Positions 44,161-51,587 of a DNA stretch of 64,000 nucleotides are shown piece after piece (position 1 is the stretch's first letter; each line of letters opens with the position of its first letter). A program made the translations under genes and the position numbers. The stretch is from Nitrospirae bacterium YQR-1 (GTDB lineage: Bacteria; Nitrospirota; Thermodesulfovibrionia; Thermodesulfovibrionales; Magnetobacteriaceae). The stretch lies in contig JAMOBJ010000001.1 of NCBI GenBank assembly GCA_039908095.1, positions 62,001 to 126,000 on the forward strand. The letters are read 5' to 3'. The notes beneath the pieces are model-generated. The model was given only the letters and a program-made list of their open reading frames with translations. It made no database searches and was not told the DNA's origin.

Positions 44161-45405
44161 ATGGTTGGCACAAATCGTTATAAGTTGAAACTTACATGGT
44201 GTTTATATTGTTTAGCCTTTATAAACATTTTGTTGTTGTCCAAAAATGTTGCCGCATCGGATATCTCTGTTAACGGGTTTTTTCAGGGTAATTACTCCGG
44301 CGGCCTGAATGCAAATCCTGACGGCGGCGATTTCAAGTTGGCCGATGAGAGATTTCAATTAAAATTAGCCGTAAAAAAAGAGCCGTTTAAGTTCTTTATC
44401 AAAACAGACACATACCTCGATAATGTTGTTAAAAAAGGAGATATTGATGTAAGAGAGCTCTACTTTGACTATGTTACTCAGCACTGGGATTCAAGAGTGG
44501 GCAGACAGATAATAACATGGGGAGTTGGCGATCTTATTTTCATTAACGATGTTTTTCCTAAAAACTACAACGCCTTTTTTTCCGGGTATCCTATGGAGTA
44601 TATGAAAAAGGGTATTGATGGTGTAAAAATTGGACTATATCCCGATTTTGCTTCTCTTGATGTTGTGGTCATACCTTTTTTTGAGCCAAACAGTTACCCT
44701 GACCCTGAACGGTTCCAGATGTATGATTCGGTAAAAAGAGATGAGGAAAAGCCTGTGATATCACTTAAAAACACGGAATTAGCTTTCAGACTTTACAAAA
44801 ATATCTCAGGCACAGATATATCGTTATACTATTACCATGGTTTTTACAGACAACCATCTTTGTCATCCGACAACCAAATGACTCTAATTTATCCCCGACT
44901 TACGACATATGGGATGAGTTTACAGACGATGGGGTTGGATGGTATTTTAAGTTTTGAGGCAGGTTACTATGACTCAGTGGACGACAGGGGAGGGACTGAT
45001 CTAATGACGCCTAATTCGCAGACAAAATTTTTAGCAGGTTATCAAAAGCAGCTCTGGGAGGATTTCACGGCAGGTTTGCAGTATTATTGTGAATATATGA
45101 ATGATTACTCAGAATACGAGAAAACCCTTGTGGAAGGTTATCCTAAGGAAAAGCAACTAAAAAACCTGATATCCGTCAGACTTACACAAATTCTCTTGCA
45201 TCAAACGTTAAGACTTTCGTTTTTTTCTTTTTGGGGAATCTCAGACAACGATTATTTAATTAATCCTGAGATAAAGTATAACTTTACAGATCATATATGG
45301 GCGGCGGTAGGAGCAAATGTCTTTGGCGGCCAAAAGAAGTGGACTCAGTTCGGCCAGTTTGATAAAAATGATAACGTGTATGTTCAGTTAAGATACGAAT
45401 TTTAA
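44161..45405 (+). CDS. Outer-membrane beta-barrel protein (DUF1302-like)
   Basis: The 414-residue protein has a signal peptide (LLSKNVAASDI) then a repetitive aromatic, strand-turn-strand sequence, ending in Tyr-Glu-Phe, the usual C-terminal aromatic of outer-membrane barrels. The motif VGRQIITWGVGD is typical of DUF1302/alginate-like porins. With the RND and LolA-like genes it forms a trio seen elsewhere. It is the likely outer-membrane exit or receptor for the cargo. Confidence 0.8.
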   Translation: MVGTNRYKLKLTWCLYCLAFINILLLSKNVAASDISVNGFFQGNYSGGLNANPDGGDFKLADERFQLKLAVKKEPFKFFIKTDTYLDNVVKKGDIDVRELYFDYVTQHWDSRVGRQIITWGVGDLIFINDVFPKNYNAFFSGYPMEYMKKGIDGVKIGLYPDFASLDVVVIPFFEPNSYPDPERFQMYDSVKRDEEKPVISLKNTELAFRLYKNISGTDISLYYYHGFYRQPSLSSDNQMTLIYPRLTTYGMSLQTMGLDGILSFEAGYYDSVDDRGGTDLMTPNSQTKFLAGYQKQLWEDFTAGLQYYCEYMNDYSEYEKTLVEGYPKEKQLKNLISVRLTQILLHQTLRLSFFSFWGISDNDYLINPEIKYNFTDHIWAAVGANVFGGQKKWTQFGQFDKNDNVYVQLRYEF

Positions 45406-45420
45406 CCGAAGGAGGTAGCA

Positions 45421-45843
45421 ATGGAAAAGATTATTAAGAATGCATCTATTATGTGTTTTCACGACGAGTTGTGCCAGGTCTATAACGCACTAATGACAGC
45501 TTTGAGTCTTTTGAGGGAAGGCTCAAGGGTAACGATTTTTTTTGGTTCACGCGGTGTTAATGCAATCCATAAGGACAAGGTAAATGATCTTAGGTGTCTT
45601 ACCGATCAACCCAAAGATATAGCTGATGCTGTAATGGAAAGAATGGAGGAAATGAATCTGCCGTCTGTTGAGGATCTACTTGTCATGTTAAACATGGAAG
45701 GTGCTAAAATGTTAGCATGTCCTTTGAATGTCCCTTTATTTGGAATGAAAAAAGATGATTTTGTAGAAGGTGTGGAACTTGCCGACCCTGCTACGTATTA
45801 CAAAGAAATAGTTATAAAAGCAGATATGAATTTAACATTTTAA
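45421..45843 (+). CDS. DsrE/DsrF-family sulfur-relay-like protein
   Basis: The 140-residue protein has an alpha/beta DsrE fold (VYNALMTALSLLREGSRVTIFFGSRGV) and a Cys in MLACPLNVPLFGM, the position of the persulfide-carrying Cys in DsrE2-like proteins. Another Cys is in LRCLTDQP. DsrE proteins hand sulfur between carriers. Being the last gene of the operon behind a sulfide-type operator, it probably receives sulfur from the YeeE/YedE pair. The AGGAGG site is 8 bases before ATG. Confidence 0.8.
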   Translation: MEKIIKNASIMCFHDELCQVYNALMTALSLLREGSRVTIFFGSRGVNAIHKDKVNDLRCLTDQPKDIADAVMERMEEMNLPSVEDLLVMLNMEGAKMLACPLNVPLFGMKKDDFVEGVELADPATYYKEIVIKADMNLTF

Positions 45844-45873
45844 GTTTTTTTACAGAAAAGGAATTTAAGTAAA

Positions 45874-45910
45874 AGGCGCTGCCCACTACTGCGGGGCGCC
45901 TCACTCTTTT
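45874..45910 (+). terminator. Candidate terminator of the pump operon
   Basis: AGGCGC (45874-45879) pairs with GCGCCT (45896-45901) and CACTCTTTT follows. It is a seven-pair stem at best with a long loop. It precedes a family A repeat, which may also help end the transcript. Confidence 0.4.
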
Positions 45911-45927
45911 CCGTCATCTCAAACTGC

Positions 45928-46064
45928 TAATTCCAATTTTAATTCAGAAGTAAACACAGGCGGCCGGGAACAAGCGACACCTCCCCTGATTCCCCTTTAG
46001 GAGACTACGCCCCGGAGCTTGTGACGATGCCAACGAAGTTAGACGATTGAAGGCTACTTGGTAT
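45928..46064. repeat. Family A repeat after the pump operon
   Basis: Left end TAATTCCAATTTTAATTCAG is the variant terminus also found (inverted) at 24205-24222; the body has AGGCGGCCGGGAACAAGCGACA and the right part GGAGCTTGTGACGATGCCAACGAAGTTAGACG ends GCTACTTGGTAT. It is a complete copy in the gap 45844-46199, which contains no gene. Confidence 0.75.
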
Positions 46065-46154
46065 GAGAAGCTATTAATTTGTTGTGTCTCAACAGGTTTG
46101 CAACAGAAATAAAAAATAATAACGGATTTTCAGGATGAATAATGAAAAAAACAG

Positions 46155-46182
46155 TTGACTAAACTGTCCAATAAAATATTAA
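46155..46182 (+). promoter_or_regulatory. Candidate promoter of the bamD-like operon
   Basis: TTGACT (46155-46160), 16 bases, TATTAA (46177-46182). It lies about 18 bases before the proposed start at 46200. Moderate match only. Confidence 0.4.
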
Positions 46183-46199
46183 ATATACAGGTGTTGAAA

Positions 46200-46940
46200 A
46201 TGAAGACAACGATAGTATTCATATTAGCGGTGTTATTTGTGCTGTCCTGTTCAAAGAAAGAGGTCAAGCCAACATACACGGAGCCAAAGGAAACCTACGC
46301 CAAGGCTCTCGCGCTAATTGAGGATAAGGATTACGAGGAGGGAAGGATACTTCTCACAGAGATAACCAATCGTGACAGTGCAACAGATTATGCACCTGCA
46401 GCCCAGTTAAAGATAGCTGAATCATACTCAAAAGAAGCTGAAGTAGAGCTTGCAATAACAGAATACAGGAAATTCCTGCGCCTTTACCCCGATAATAAGA
46501 ATGCCCCCTACGCACAGTACATGATAGCAACCCTCACGTTTAATCAGATAGAGGGACCGGACAGAGGATTCAGGGCTGCCGACAATGCTATAAAAGAGTT
46601 CAACAAATTATCGGAAATGTTTCCACGGAATCCCTACCGCGAAATAATCGCCCTGAGAATTCAAAAATGTAAAAACATCCTGGCAGAACACGAGTTTTAT
46701 GTTGGTTCTTTTTACCTTGAGAAAGAATCATTCCATGCGGCTTTGGAACGTTTTAATATTGTGCTTCAAAAATACCCTGATTTTACCAATAAGTCAACCC
46801 TGTATTACAATTTAGCATTGTCATACGAGGGACTTAAAAATACACCGTTGGCTAAAGAGTATTTTCAAAAAACAATAGATACCTCTACAGACAAGAAAAT
46901 TATTAAAGACGCAAGGGCCAGACTCGCCAAGCTAAAGTAA
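46200..46940 (+). CDS. BamD-like outer-membrane lipoprotein (TPR)
   Basis: The 246-residue protein has a signal peptide with lipobox FVLSC (Cys17), then tetratricopeptide-type helices (YAKALALIEDKDYEEGR, APAAQLKIAESYSKEAEVELAI, STLYYNLALSYEGLKNTPLA). Size and layout match BamD, the essential lipoprotein of the barrel-assembly machine. ATG 46200 is chosen for the signal peptide; the frame is open from 46155. It is followed 1 base later by the siroheme dehydrogenase gene. Confidence 0.8.
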   Translation: MKTTIVFILAVLFVLSCSKKEVKPTYTEPKETYAKALALIEDKDYEEGRILLTEITNRDSATDYAPAAQLKIAESYSKEAEVELAITEYRKFLRLYPDNKNAPYAQYMIATLTFNQIEGPDRGFRAADNAIKEFNKLSEMFPRNPYREIIALRIQKCKNILAEHEFYVGSFYLEKESFHAALERFNIVLQKYPDFTNKSTLYYNLALSYEGLKNTPLAKEYFQKTIDTSTDKKIIKDARARLAKLK

Positions 46941-46941
46941 A

Positions 46942-47586
46942 GTGGATTTCTATCCGATTTTCGTTTCAGTAAAAGGGAAAAAATGTATTGTTTTAGGCGG
47001 CGGCGATGTTGGGCAGAGGAAGGTGATAACACTTACAGAGGCTGGAGCGGATGTTACCGTTATAAGCCCGGCTCTGACGCCTGTTTTAGAATTACTCAGG
47101 GCAGAAGGTAAAATCAATCATATACCCCGGTTATATAAAGAGGGGGACCTCACGGAGGCATTCTTAGTGATTGCTGCAACAGATGACATAAGTTTAAACA
47201 ACAGGCTCTGCGAGAACTTTAATGGTCTGATAAATGTAGCAGGAGGTGATAAAGAATACGGTAATTTTATAGTACCCTCCACGGTTAATCGCGGTGCTTT
47301 AACATTTGCCATATCAACACAGGGCATAAGTCCTGCTCTTGCCAAAACCGTCAAGGAAGAGGTTCAAACCTTATACTCTGAGGATTTTGCCGCTTATCTG
47401 GAATTTTTGAAAGAATTCAGACACAAGACTCTTACTACAGTGTCAGACTCTGCTCTGAGGCGGCAGCTCTTAAGCAGTGCCGGTGGCAAGGATTGCGTTG
47501 ATAAAATCCGTGCAGGCTGTATCGAGGAGTTAAAAGAGCAACTATGCGGGATTTTGTCGTTACACGGCAGTGGCAGCCATGAGTGA
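46942..47586 (+). CDS. Precorrin-2 dehydrogenase/sirohydrochlorin ferrochelatase (CysG N-terminal type)
   Basis: The 214-residue protein has the NAD-binding [13 protein letters not shown] at the N-terminus and [33 protein letters not shown], as in Met8p, SirC and CysG N-terminal domain. It oxidises precorrin-2 and inserts iron to give siroheme, or feeds cobalamin and heme d1 pathways. There is no methyltransferase domain, so it is the stand-alone form. The GTG start follows the bamD-like stop at once. It overlaps moaC by 8 bases. Confidence 0.9.
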   Translation: MDFYPIFVSVKGKKCIVLGGGDVGQRKVITLTEAGADVTVISPALTPVLELLRAEGKINHIPRLYKEGDLTEAFLVIAATDDISLNNRLCENFNGLINVAGGDKEYGNFIVPSTVNRGALTFAISTQGISPALAKTVKEEVQTLYSEDFAAYLEFLKEFRHKTLTTVSDSALRRQLLSSAGGKDCVDKIRAGCIEELKEQLCGILSLHGSGSHE

Positions 47587-48076
47587 TTTAACCCATTTTG
47601 ATGAAAACGGAGCTGCCCGTATGGTTGATGTAACCGAGAAGGTAGTTACCGGCCGTTTTGCCCTTGCAAGTGCAACCCTCAAGATGAGACATGAAACACT
47701 AAACCTTATTGTAAATAAAGAGTTGGCAAAGGGTGATGTGTTTGCAGTATCACGTCTGGCGGGAATTATGGCCTCAAAGCAAACTCCTCATCTTATACCT
47801 CTGTGTCATCCATTGATGATAACCGGTGTAAGTATTGAGTTTAATGTAAATCAGGCTAAGTCTGAAGTACAAATTTTTGCAGAGGTGAAAACCTCAGGGC
47901 AAACCGGTGTTGAGATGGAAGCACTCACTGCAGTGGCAGTCGCCGCCCTTACCGTATATGATATGTGTAAAGCTGTGGATAAAGATATGGTTATCTCAGA
48001 CGTGTTGCTGGTTGAGAAACGAGGGGGTAAGAGCGGAACTTTTAAAAGGGAGTCACACCATGGCATTAAAGATTAA
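47579..48076 (+). CDS. moaC: MoaC, cyclic pyranopterin monophosphate synthase
   Basis: MoaC makes cPMP in molybdenum-cofactor synthesis. The 165-residue protein has ARMVDVTEK near the start, LIPLCHPL (with the metal/phosphate-binding His), [16 protein letters not shown] and the end KRGGKSG. Catalytic Asp and Lys (DMCKAVDK) are present. ATG 47579 fits the family start; a GTG 9 bases upstream is an alternative. It overlaps the dehydrogenase stop and trpF start. Confidence 0.95.
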   Translation: MSDLTHFDENGAARMVDVTEKVVTGRFALASATLKMRHETLNLIVNKELAKGDVFAVSRLAGIMASKQTPHLIPLCHPLMITGVSIEFNVNQAKSEVQIFAEVKTSGQTGVEMEALTAVAVAALTVYDMCKAVDKDMVISDVLLVEKRGGKSGTFKRESHHGIKD

Positions 48077-48689
48077 AATATGCGGCATAACAAATCTTCA
48101 AGACGCTCTTTTAGCCTGTAAATTAGGCGCTGATGCTCTTGGCTTTGTTTTTTATGAAAAAAGTCCAAGAGCTGTGACAATCGCCATGGCAAGAGAAATC
48201 ATAGAACAGCTTCCACCTTTTGTGTTGACAGTGGGTGTATTTGTTAATGAGGACATGGATAAAATCCTGAGAATATATGAGCAAGCAAGTCTTGATGTTA
48301 TACAACTTCACGGAGATGAAACACCACAACTATGCAACACTCTGAAGCGCCATGTAAAGAGGGTCATAAAAGCCTTTAGAGTAAGGAACTTCACAGACCT
48401 TGACACACTCAAGACATATGAGGCAGATGCTTTTTTATTGGATACATATACAAAGGAAGTCTATGGCGGCAGCGGCACAGTGTTTAACTGGGACATAGCG
48501 CGGGATGCCAGGGAATTTGGGAAAATAATTCTTTCCGGCGGCCTTACCCCGCAAAACATTGAAGAGGCTGTCACATGGGTTAATCCCTATGCGATTGATG
48601 TAAGTTCCGGCGTGGAGGAAAAAAAAGGCAAAAAAGACCATGAGAAAATGCGGCTGTTTATTGAAAGAGCACGATTAGTTTCAGATTAA
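48060..48689 (+). CDS. trpF: Phosphoribosylanthranilate isomerase
   Basis: TrpF performs the Amadori rearrangement in tryptophan synthesis. The 209-residue TIM barrel has KICGITN (catalytic Cys), [32 protein letters not shown] (catalytic Asp), GGSGTVFNW and [12 protein letters not shown] 48060 is chosen from the family start; it overlaps moaC by 17 bases. No other trp gene is nearby, so the grouping with cofactor genes looks accidental. Confidence 0.95.
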   Translation: MALKIKICGITNLQDALLACKLGADALGFVFYEKSPRAVTIAMAREIIEQLPPFVLTVGVFVNEDMDKILRIYEQASLDVIQLHGDETPQLCNTLKRHVKRVIKAFRVRNFTDLDTLKTYEADAFLLDTYTKEVYGGSGTVFNWDIARDAREFGKIILSGGLTPQNIEEAVTWVNPYAIDVSSGVEEKKGKKDHEKMRLFIERARLVSD

Positions 48690-48712
48690 AAAGGTAATAC
48701 ATGGTCGGAGCA

Positions 48713-48742
48713 TTGATTAATTTCACAGCATCATGATACAAT
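48713..48742 (+). promoter_or_regulatory. Candidate promoter of the secreted-protein gene
   Basis: TTGATT (48713-48718), 18 bases, TACAAT (48737-48742), about 29 bases before ATG 48771. An AAAGGAGG site follows at 48758. Confidence 0.5.
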
Positions 48743-48770
48743 TACTTAAAAAATTTAAAGGAGGTAAGGC

Positions 48771-49433
48771 ATGGGAAAAAGGGATTTATACACAATATTG
48801 TTTGTAGGGATACTAATGATGTCTATGTTGTTTTTTAGTCCTGTCTTTGTAAAGTCAGCAGCAACGGCACCAGGTGATTTAACGACTACAACAACGGTGC
48901 CCGGGGGCGGAGGAATGACAACCACAACAACGGCGGCAGGCGGTGGCGGGCAAACAACAACAACTGTACCAGGTGGAGGGGGCGGCACAGTTATGGGAAC
49001 GGTGTCTTATTATATACCATATCTTCACACCCATACGAATAATGTCACATACTGTTACATAGCAAATTTTTCGTCAAACGCCCTTACAACCTCCTTCACG
49101 GTCAACGCAGCAGCCACAAAGCCGGTAGGGAACGCTACAACATTTGGTGACACACTTGGAGCCGGCCTTTCAAAAATGGTAACATTTAGCGGTACCACTA
49201 TAAGCCTTGGCGTAGAGACTTTGGATTTGGCTTCAGAAACAGGTACAGGTTTGACAGCATATGGTGGGACATTGAAGTTTACAACCACTGTCACAGGTGG
49301 AGCTAGCTGTAAAAATGTGATAATATCATGTTTTCAGGGAACTACACAGCCAAAGCGTAATGTGGTCGGTTATCTCTGTGGGGATGACAGCACCTCAGGG
49401 CCGGGAAGCAGCAGTATTTTGCTTGGATTCTAA
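48771..49433 (+). CDS. Secreted protein with Thr/Pro/Gly repeat linker
   Basis: The 220-residue protein has a signal peptide (VGILMMSMLFFSPVFVKSAA), then a linker of three units of the form TTTTT-x-PGGGG or near (about 38-74), then a beta-rich domain with about five Cys (ITYCYIANF, ASCKNVIISC, VGYLCGDD). The linker DNA is a degenerate tandem repeat (ACAACAACGG.., GGCGGTGGCGG). No family is recognised; a surface or pilus-tip adhesin-like role is possible. A family A repeat follows six bases after its stop. Confidence 0.7.
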   Translation: MGKRDLYTILFVGILMMSMLFFSPVFVKSAATAPGDLTTTTTVPGGGGMTTTTTAAGGGGQTTTTVPGGGGGTVMGTVSYYIPYLHTHTNNVTYCYIANFSSNALTTSFTVNAAATKPVGNATTFGDTLGAGLSKMVTFSGTTISLGVETLDLASETGTGLTAYGGTLKFTTTVTGGASCKNVIISCFQGTTQPKRNVVGYLCGDDSTSGPGSSSILLGF

Positions 49434-49438
49434 CAGTT

Positions 49439-49562
49439 ATACCAAGTAGCATTCAAAAGAGTAACGAGGCAGCAAGGAGAACGCGACGCAGGCGTACTTT
49501 ACGTACGTTGAGGAGCTTTTGACGAAGCCAACAAAGTTAATCGAATGAATGCAACTTGGTAT
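49439..49562. repeat. Family A repeat, complete 124-bp copy
   Basis: The best-preserved copy: left end ATACCAAGTAGCATTC, right end GAATGCAACTTGGTAT, near-perfect inverted repeats. The body has GTAACGAGGCAGCAAGGAGA, GCAGGCGTACTTTACGTACG (a palindrome) and GAGGAGCTTTTGACGAAGCC. It stands on the left side of the Mu-like module. Confidence 0.85.
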
Positions 49563-49668
49563 TATTAAGTAATATTTTATATGCAGAGGGGTGGGAGGGG
49601 CCGCCTTGGCCCCTCTTATCTGCCGAAAAGTACTTGTCAGCTTTACTTACGGAGGAAACCGGCAGATA

Positions 49669-50607
49669 TCAATCCTTAAGCAAAAACCGCCCTGTACCTG
49701 CATCTGTAGTAAGTATCTCACCACTAAAATTAAGCGTGGTAAATTTTTCCGAGATTAAATCCACATCACCACCTGGAGTTAAAGCCACTTTAAAAAGCTC
49801 CACTTCACAGTTACGGCTGTTGGCTCTGTCAAGGCCGATAAACCTTACAAAAGCCTCTATTTGCTTTTCTGTCGATATATTGGTTATGCTGCCGGTTAGT
49901 GAGTCATAGGAGTAATCCACAAGGAGGCTTTGACCATCCTCAATATCGCCGCTCTCTATCACATATATGCGTCCTATCTCATAATCCACCTCATAATCGG
50001 TGTCCTTGACAAACGTATATTTCCGGCATGTCCATGTCACGGTGCCATCTACTACCGTATTACCCACAACAGTCGGCCACGTGGGTTCAGTCGTATCGTC
50101 CGATGTCCCCGCTGTGGTCACCTCAAAAAAGTAACTGCTACCGGCAGGCTTTACAATATCACCCAGTGCGTAAGCGTGAGCCGCCGCCCATGTGCCTGAG
50201 GCATTAGCTTTAACTACCACATCAGGGGAGCTCTTTAAGTTTCTGTAGATCAGCTTTGAATACTTGCCGGAGTGAGCCGTCATCAACTCGCCTGTTACAG
50301 AACCGGAGGACTGAGCTAAGTCCTCATTATCACCCATGAAGGCCAGTTTGAGATTTTCCTTTGTATAATCAGACAGGCTAAAACTTAGAGACTGTTTAAA
50401 CTCTGTTATGACGGATTTAAGCACTTTACCGTAGGATTCTCTCATTTTAGATTTCAATTCTGCTTTGCTGATTTCCGGTGTGGCAAGTTTAAATTCAGCA
50501 ACATTGCCAAGGAAAAACTCGCCGGTTTTAACCCCTGTGGTGCTATCCAAAATGTCTAAATATAAATCCCCTGAGCCTATAAACGACTTTTCTACATATG
50601 TCGGCAT
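49669..50607 (-). CDS. Phage tail-tube-like protein
   Basis: The 312-residue protein opens MPTYVEKSFIGSGDLYLDI, has FKLATPEISKAELKSKMR (as in tail tube subunits of Mu-like and lambda-like phages), an inserted domain ANASGTWAAAHAYALGDIVKP..TWTC (a common phage Ig-like or carbohydrate-binding domain), and a C-terminal strand-rich region. Ribosome site GGAGG is clear and the stop of the 44-residue gene lies 1 base before the start. No sheath or tape-measure gene is present. Confidence 0.65.
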   Translation of the reverse strand: MPTYVEKSFIGSGDLYLDILDSTTGVKTGEFFLGNVAEFKLATPEISKAELKSKMRESYGKVLKSVITEFKQSLSFSLSDYTKENLKLAFMGDNEDLAQSSGSVTGELMTAHSGKYSKLIYRNLKSSPDVVVKANASGTWAAAHAYALGDIVKPAGSSYFFEVTTAGTSDDTTEPTWPTVVGNTVVDGTVTWTCRKYTFVKDTDYEVDYEIGRIYVIESGDIEDGQSLLVDYSYDSLTGSITNISTEKQIEAFVRFIGLDRANSRNCEVELFKVALTPGGDVDLISEKFTTLNFSGEILTTDAGTGRFLLKD

Positions 50608-50608
50608 A

Positions 50609-50743
50609 TTACTCTACCTCCTGTTTGTGCCAGGGCTTTTCATTGGCACCGGTTGCATATGTTGGTTCATATTTCTTGCCCAGTTTATAATACCACCAGG
50701 ACTTTTCCTCTTCCGTTAGTTGTACCTTTCCGTAACTGTGCAT
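50609..50743 (-). CDS. Small 44-aa protein before the tail gene
   Basis: Starts at ATG 50743 with AGGAGA upstream and ends 1 base before the tail-tube gene. It is hydrophilic, with WWYYKLGKKYEPTYATG in the middle. No family is recognised; it is probably a small virion or head-tail connector-linked protein. Confidence 0.55.
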   Translation of the reverse strand: MHSYGKVQLTEEEKSWWYYKLGKKYEPTYATGANEKPWHKQEVE

Positions 50744-50755
50744 TATTCTCTCCTT

Positions 50756-50932
50756 CTATTTATCCCCGTCTTTGGCGGCCAACAAACCCGCCGCAGACAT
50801 TACCCCAATGACTGCCATAGCCGTGTCTTTGTCAATTTTACCGGCAAGCAACGCCATCACAGTAGCTATGATTAAGACCCCCATCGTGGAAGTCCGGGGA
50901 TGCTGTAAAATTGCCTCAATTAACTTATCCAT
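50756..50932 (-). CDS. Small 58-aa membrane protein, holin-like
   Basis: Starts at ATG 50932 and ends with DGDK at 50756. Two hydrophobic segments (TMGVLIIATVMALLAG and AMAVIGVMSAAGLLA) flank a charged turn. This fits a small holin-like protein, but no lysozyme is adjacent. Confidence 0.5.
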   Translation of the reverse strand: MDKLIEAILQHPRTSTMGVLIIATVMALLAGKIDKDTAMAVIGVMSAAGLLAAKDGDK

Positions 50933-50947
50933 AAAGCCCCTTTTCCT

Positions 50948-51172
50948 TTAATTAGTCCCGCAACTAATCTTGCCCCAGACTTGCTGGTGGCTGCCGTTTT
51001 CATTAAGCACCTCCGTCACCTCATACCGGCAGCCGTTTTGCATACTGCCGAAAATCCCCAGCGTGGTATTGTCGCTGTCAGATGAGGCAGACATCCCTAT
51101 ACCGGCACAACCGCAAACCAATACCGCCCATACTAAAGCTAATACCACAAGCAAGAAATGAATTCTCTTCAT
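50948..51172 (-). CDS. Small lipoprotein of the Mu-like module
   Basis: The 74-residue protein has a signal peptide and lipobox LVCGC (Cys20-22), then a short Ser/Asp-rich stretch and a beta-like end with two more Cys. It resembles Rz1 or phage spanin-type lipoproteins in place and size but has no firm match. Start and stop touch neighbours (51172 is shared). Confidence 0.55.
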   Translation of the reverse strand: MKRIHFLLVVLALVWAVLVCGCAGIGMSASSDSDNTTLGIFGSMQNGCRYEVTEVLNENGSHQQVWGKISCGTN

Positions 51173-51429
51173 TATTCCCCTCCTAATTCTTTGATGATTT
51201 TTACAATTATTTTTTGCTGTGCCTGGTCACTGAAAGCGTCCTTAGCGTCTTTGAGCAGTGTTTTCATATCGTCCTTCTTTGCTTTTTTGGCGGTTACAAC
51301 ATCAGGTTTGCCGATACGTTCCGTCTCCGCAAATGCGTAAGCCGTGATTAACAGCCCTGCGGCAATAAGTATTGTGATTTCCACTCCCCTAAAGGTGATT
51401 CCCCTTAGATACCTTATGTGTTTATTCAT
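51172..51429 (-). CDS. Membrane-anchored 85-aa protein
   Basis: ATG 51429 with AGGAGG 5 bases upstream starts a protein with one hydrophobic segment (ITILIAAGLLITAYAFA) and a Lys/Asp-rich coiled end. The longer frame to 51606 is rejected since it runs through a family B repeat. A spanin-like (Rz) partner of the following lipoprotein is possible: inner-membrane anchor plus coiled coil next to a lipoprotein. Confidence 0.55.
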   Translation of the reverse strand: MNKHIRYLRGITFRGVEITILIAAGLLITAYAFAETERIGKPDVVTAKKAKKDDMKTLLKDAKDAFSDQAQQKIIVKIIKELGGE

Positions 51430-51444
51430 TTCACCTCCTAATTC

Positions 51445-51553
51445 TGAGATTGCCACGCCTTCGGCTCGCAATGACGGAAAAGATAGAAATAATAGGCTGT
51501 CATTGCGACTGCCCCCACCGCCGTCATTGCGAGCAAAGCGAAGCAATCTCATC
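51445..51553. repeat. Family B repeat between the 85-aa gene and LamG gene
   Basis: Three pieces of the form GAGATTGCCACGCC..GCAATGACGG, GTCATTGCGACTGCC and CGTCATTGCGAGCAAAGCG, ending AAGCAATCTC. The arrangement is palindromic at the outer ends. Confidence 0.7.
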
Positions 51554-51587
51554 TTTTCCCTTGGGGAACGACTGCCGGTCGCCCCCC

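Noticed and set aside
48880..49000. CRISPR-like repeat
   Set aside because: The repetition is a protein-coding Thr/Gly linker, without spacers of constant length.
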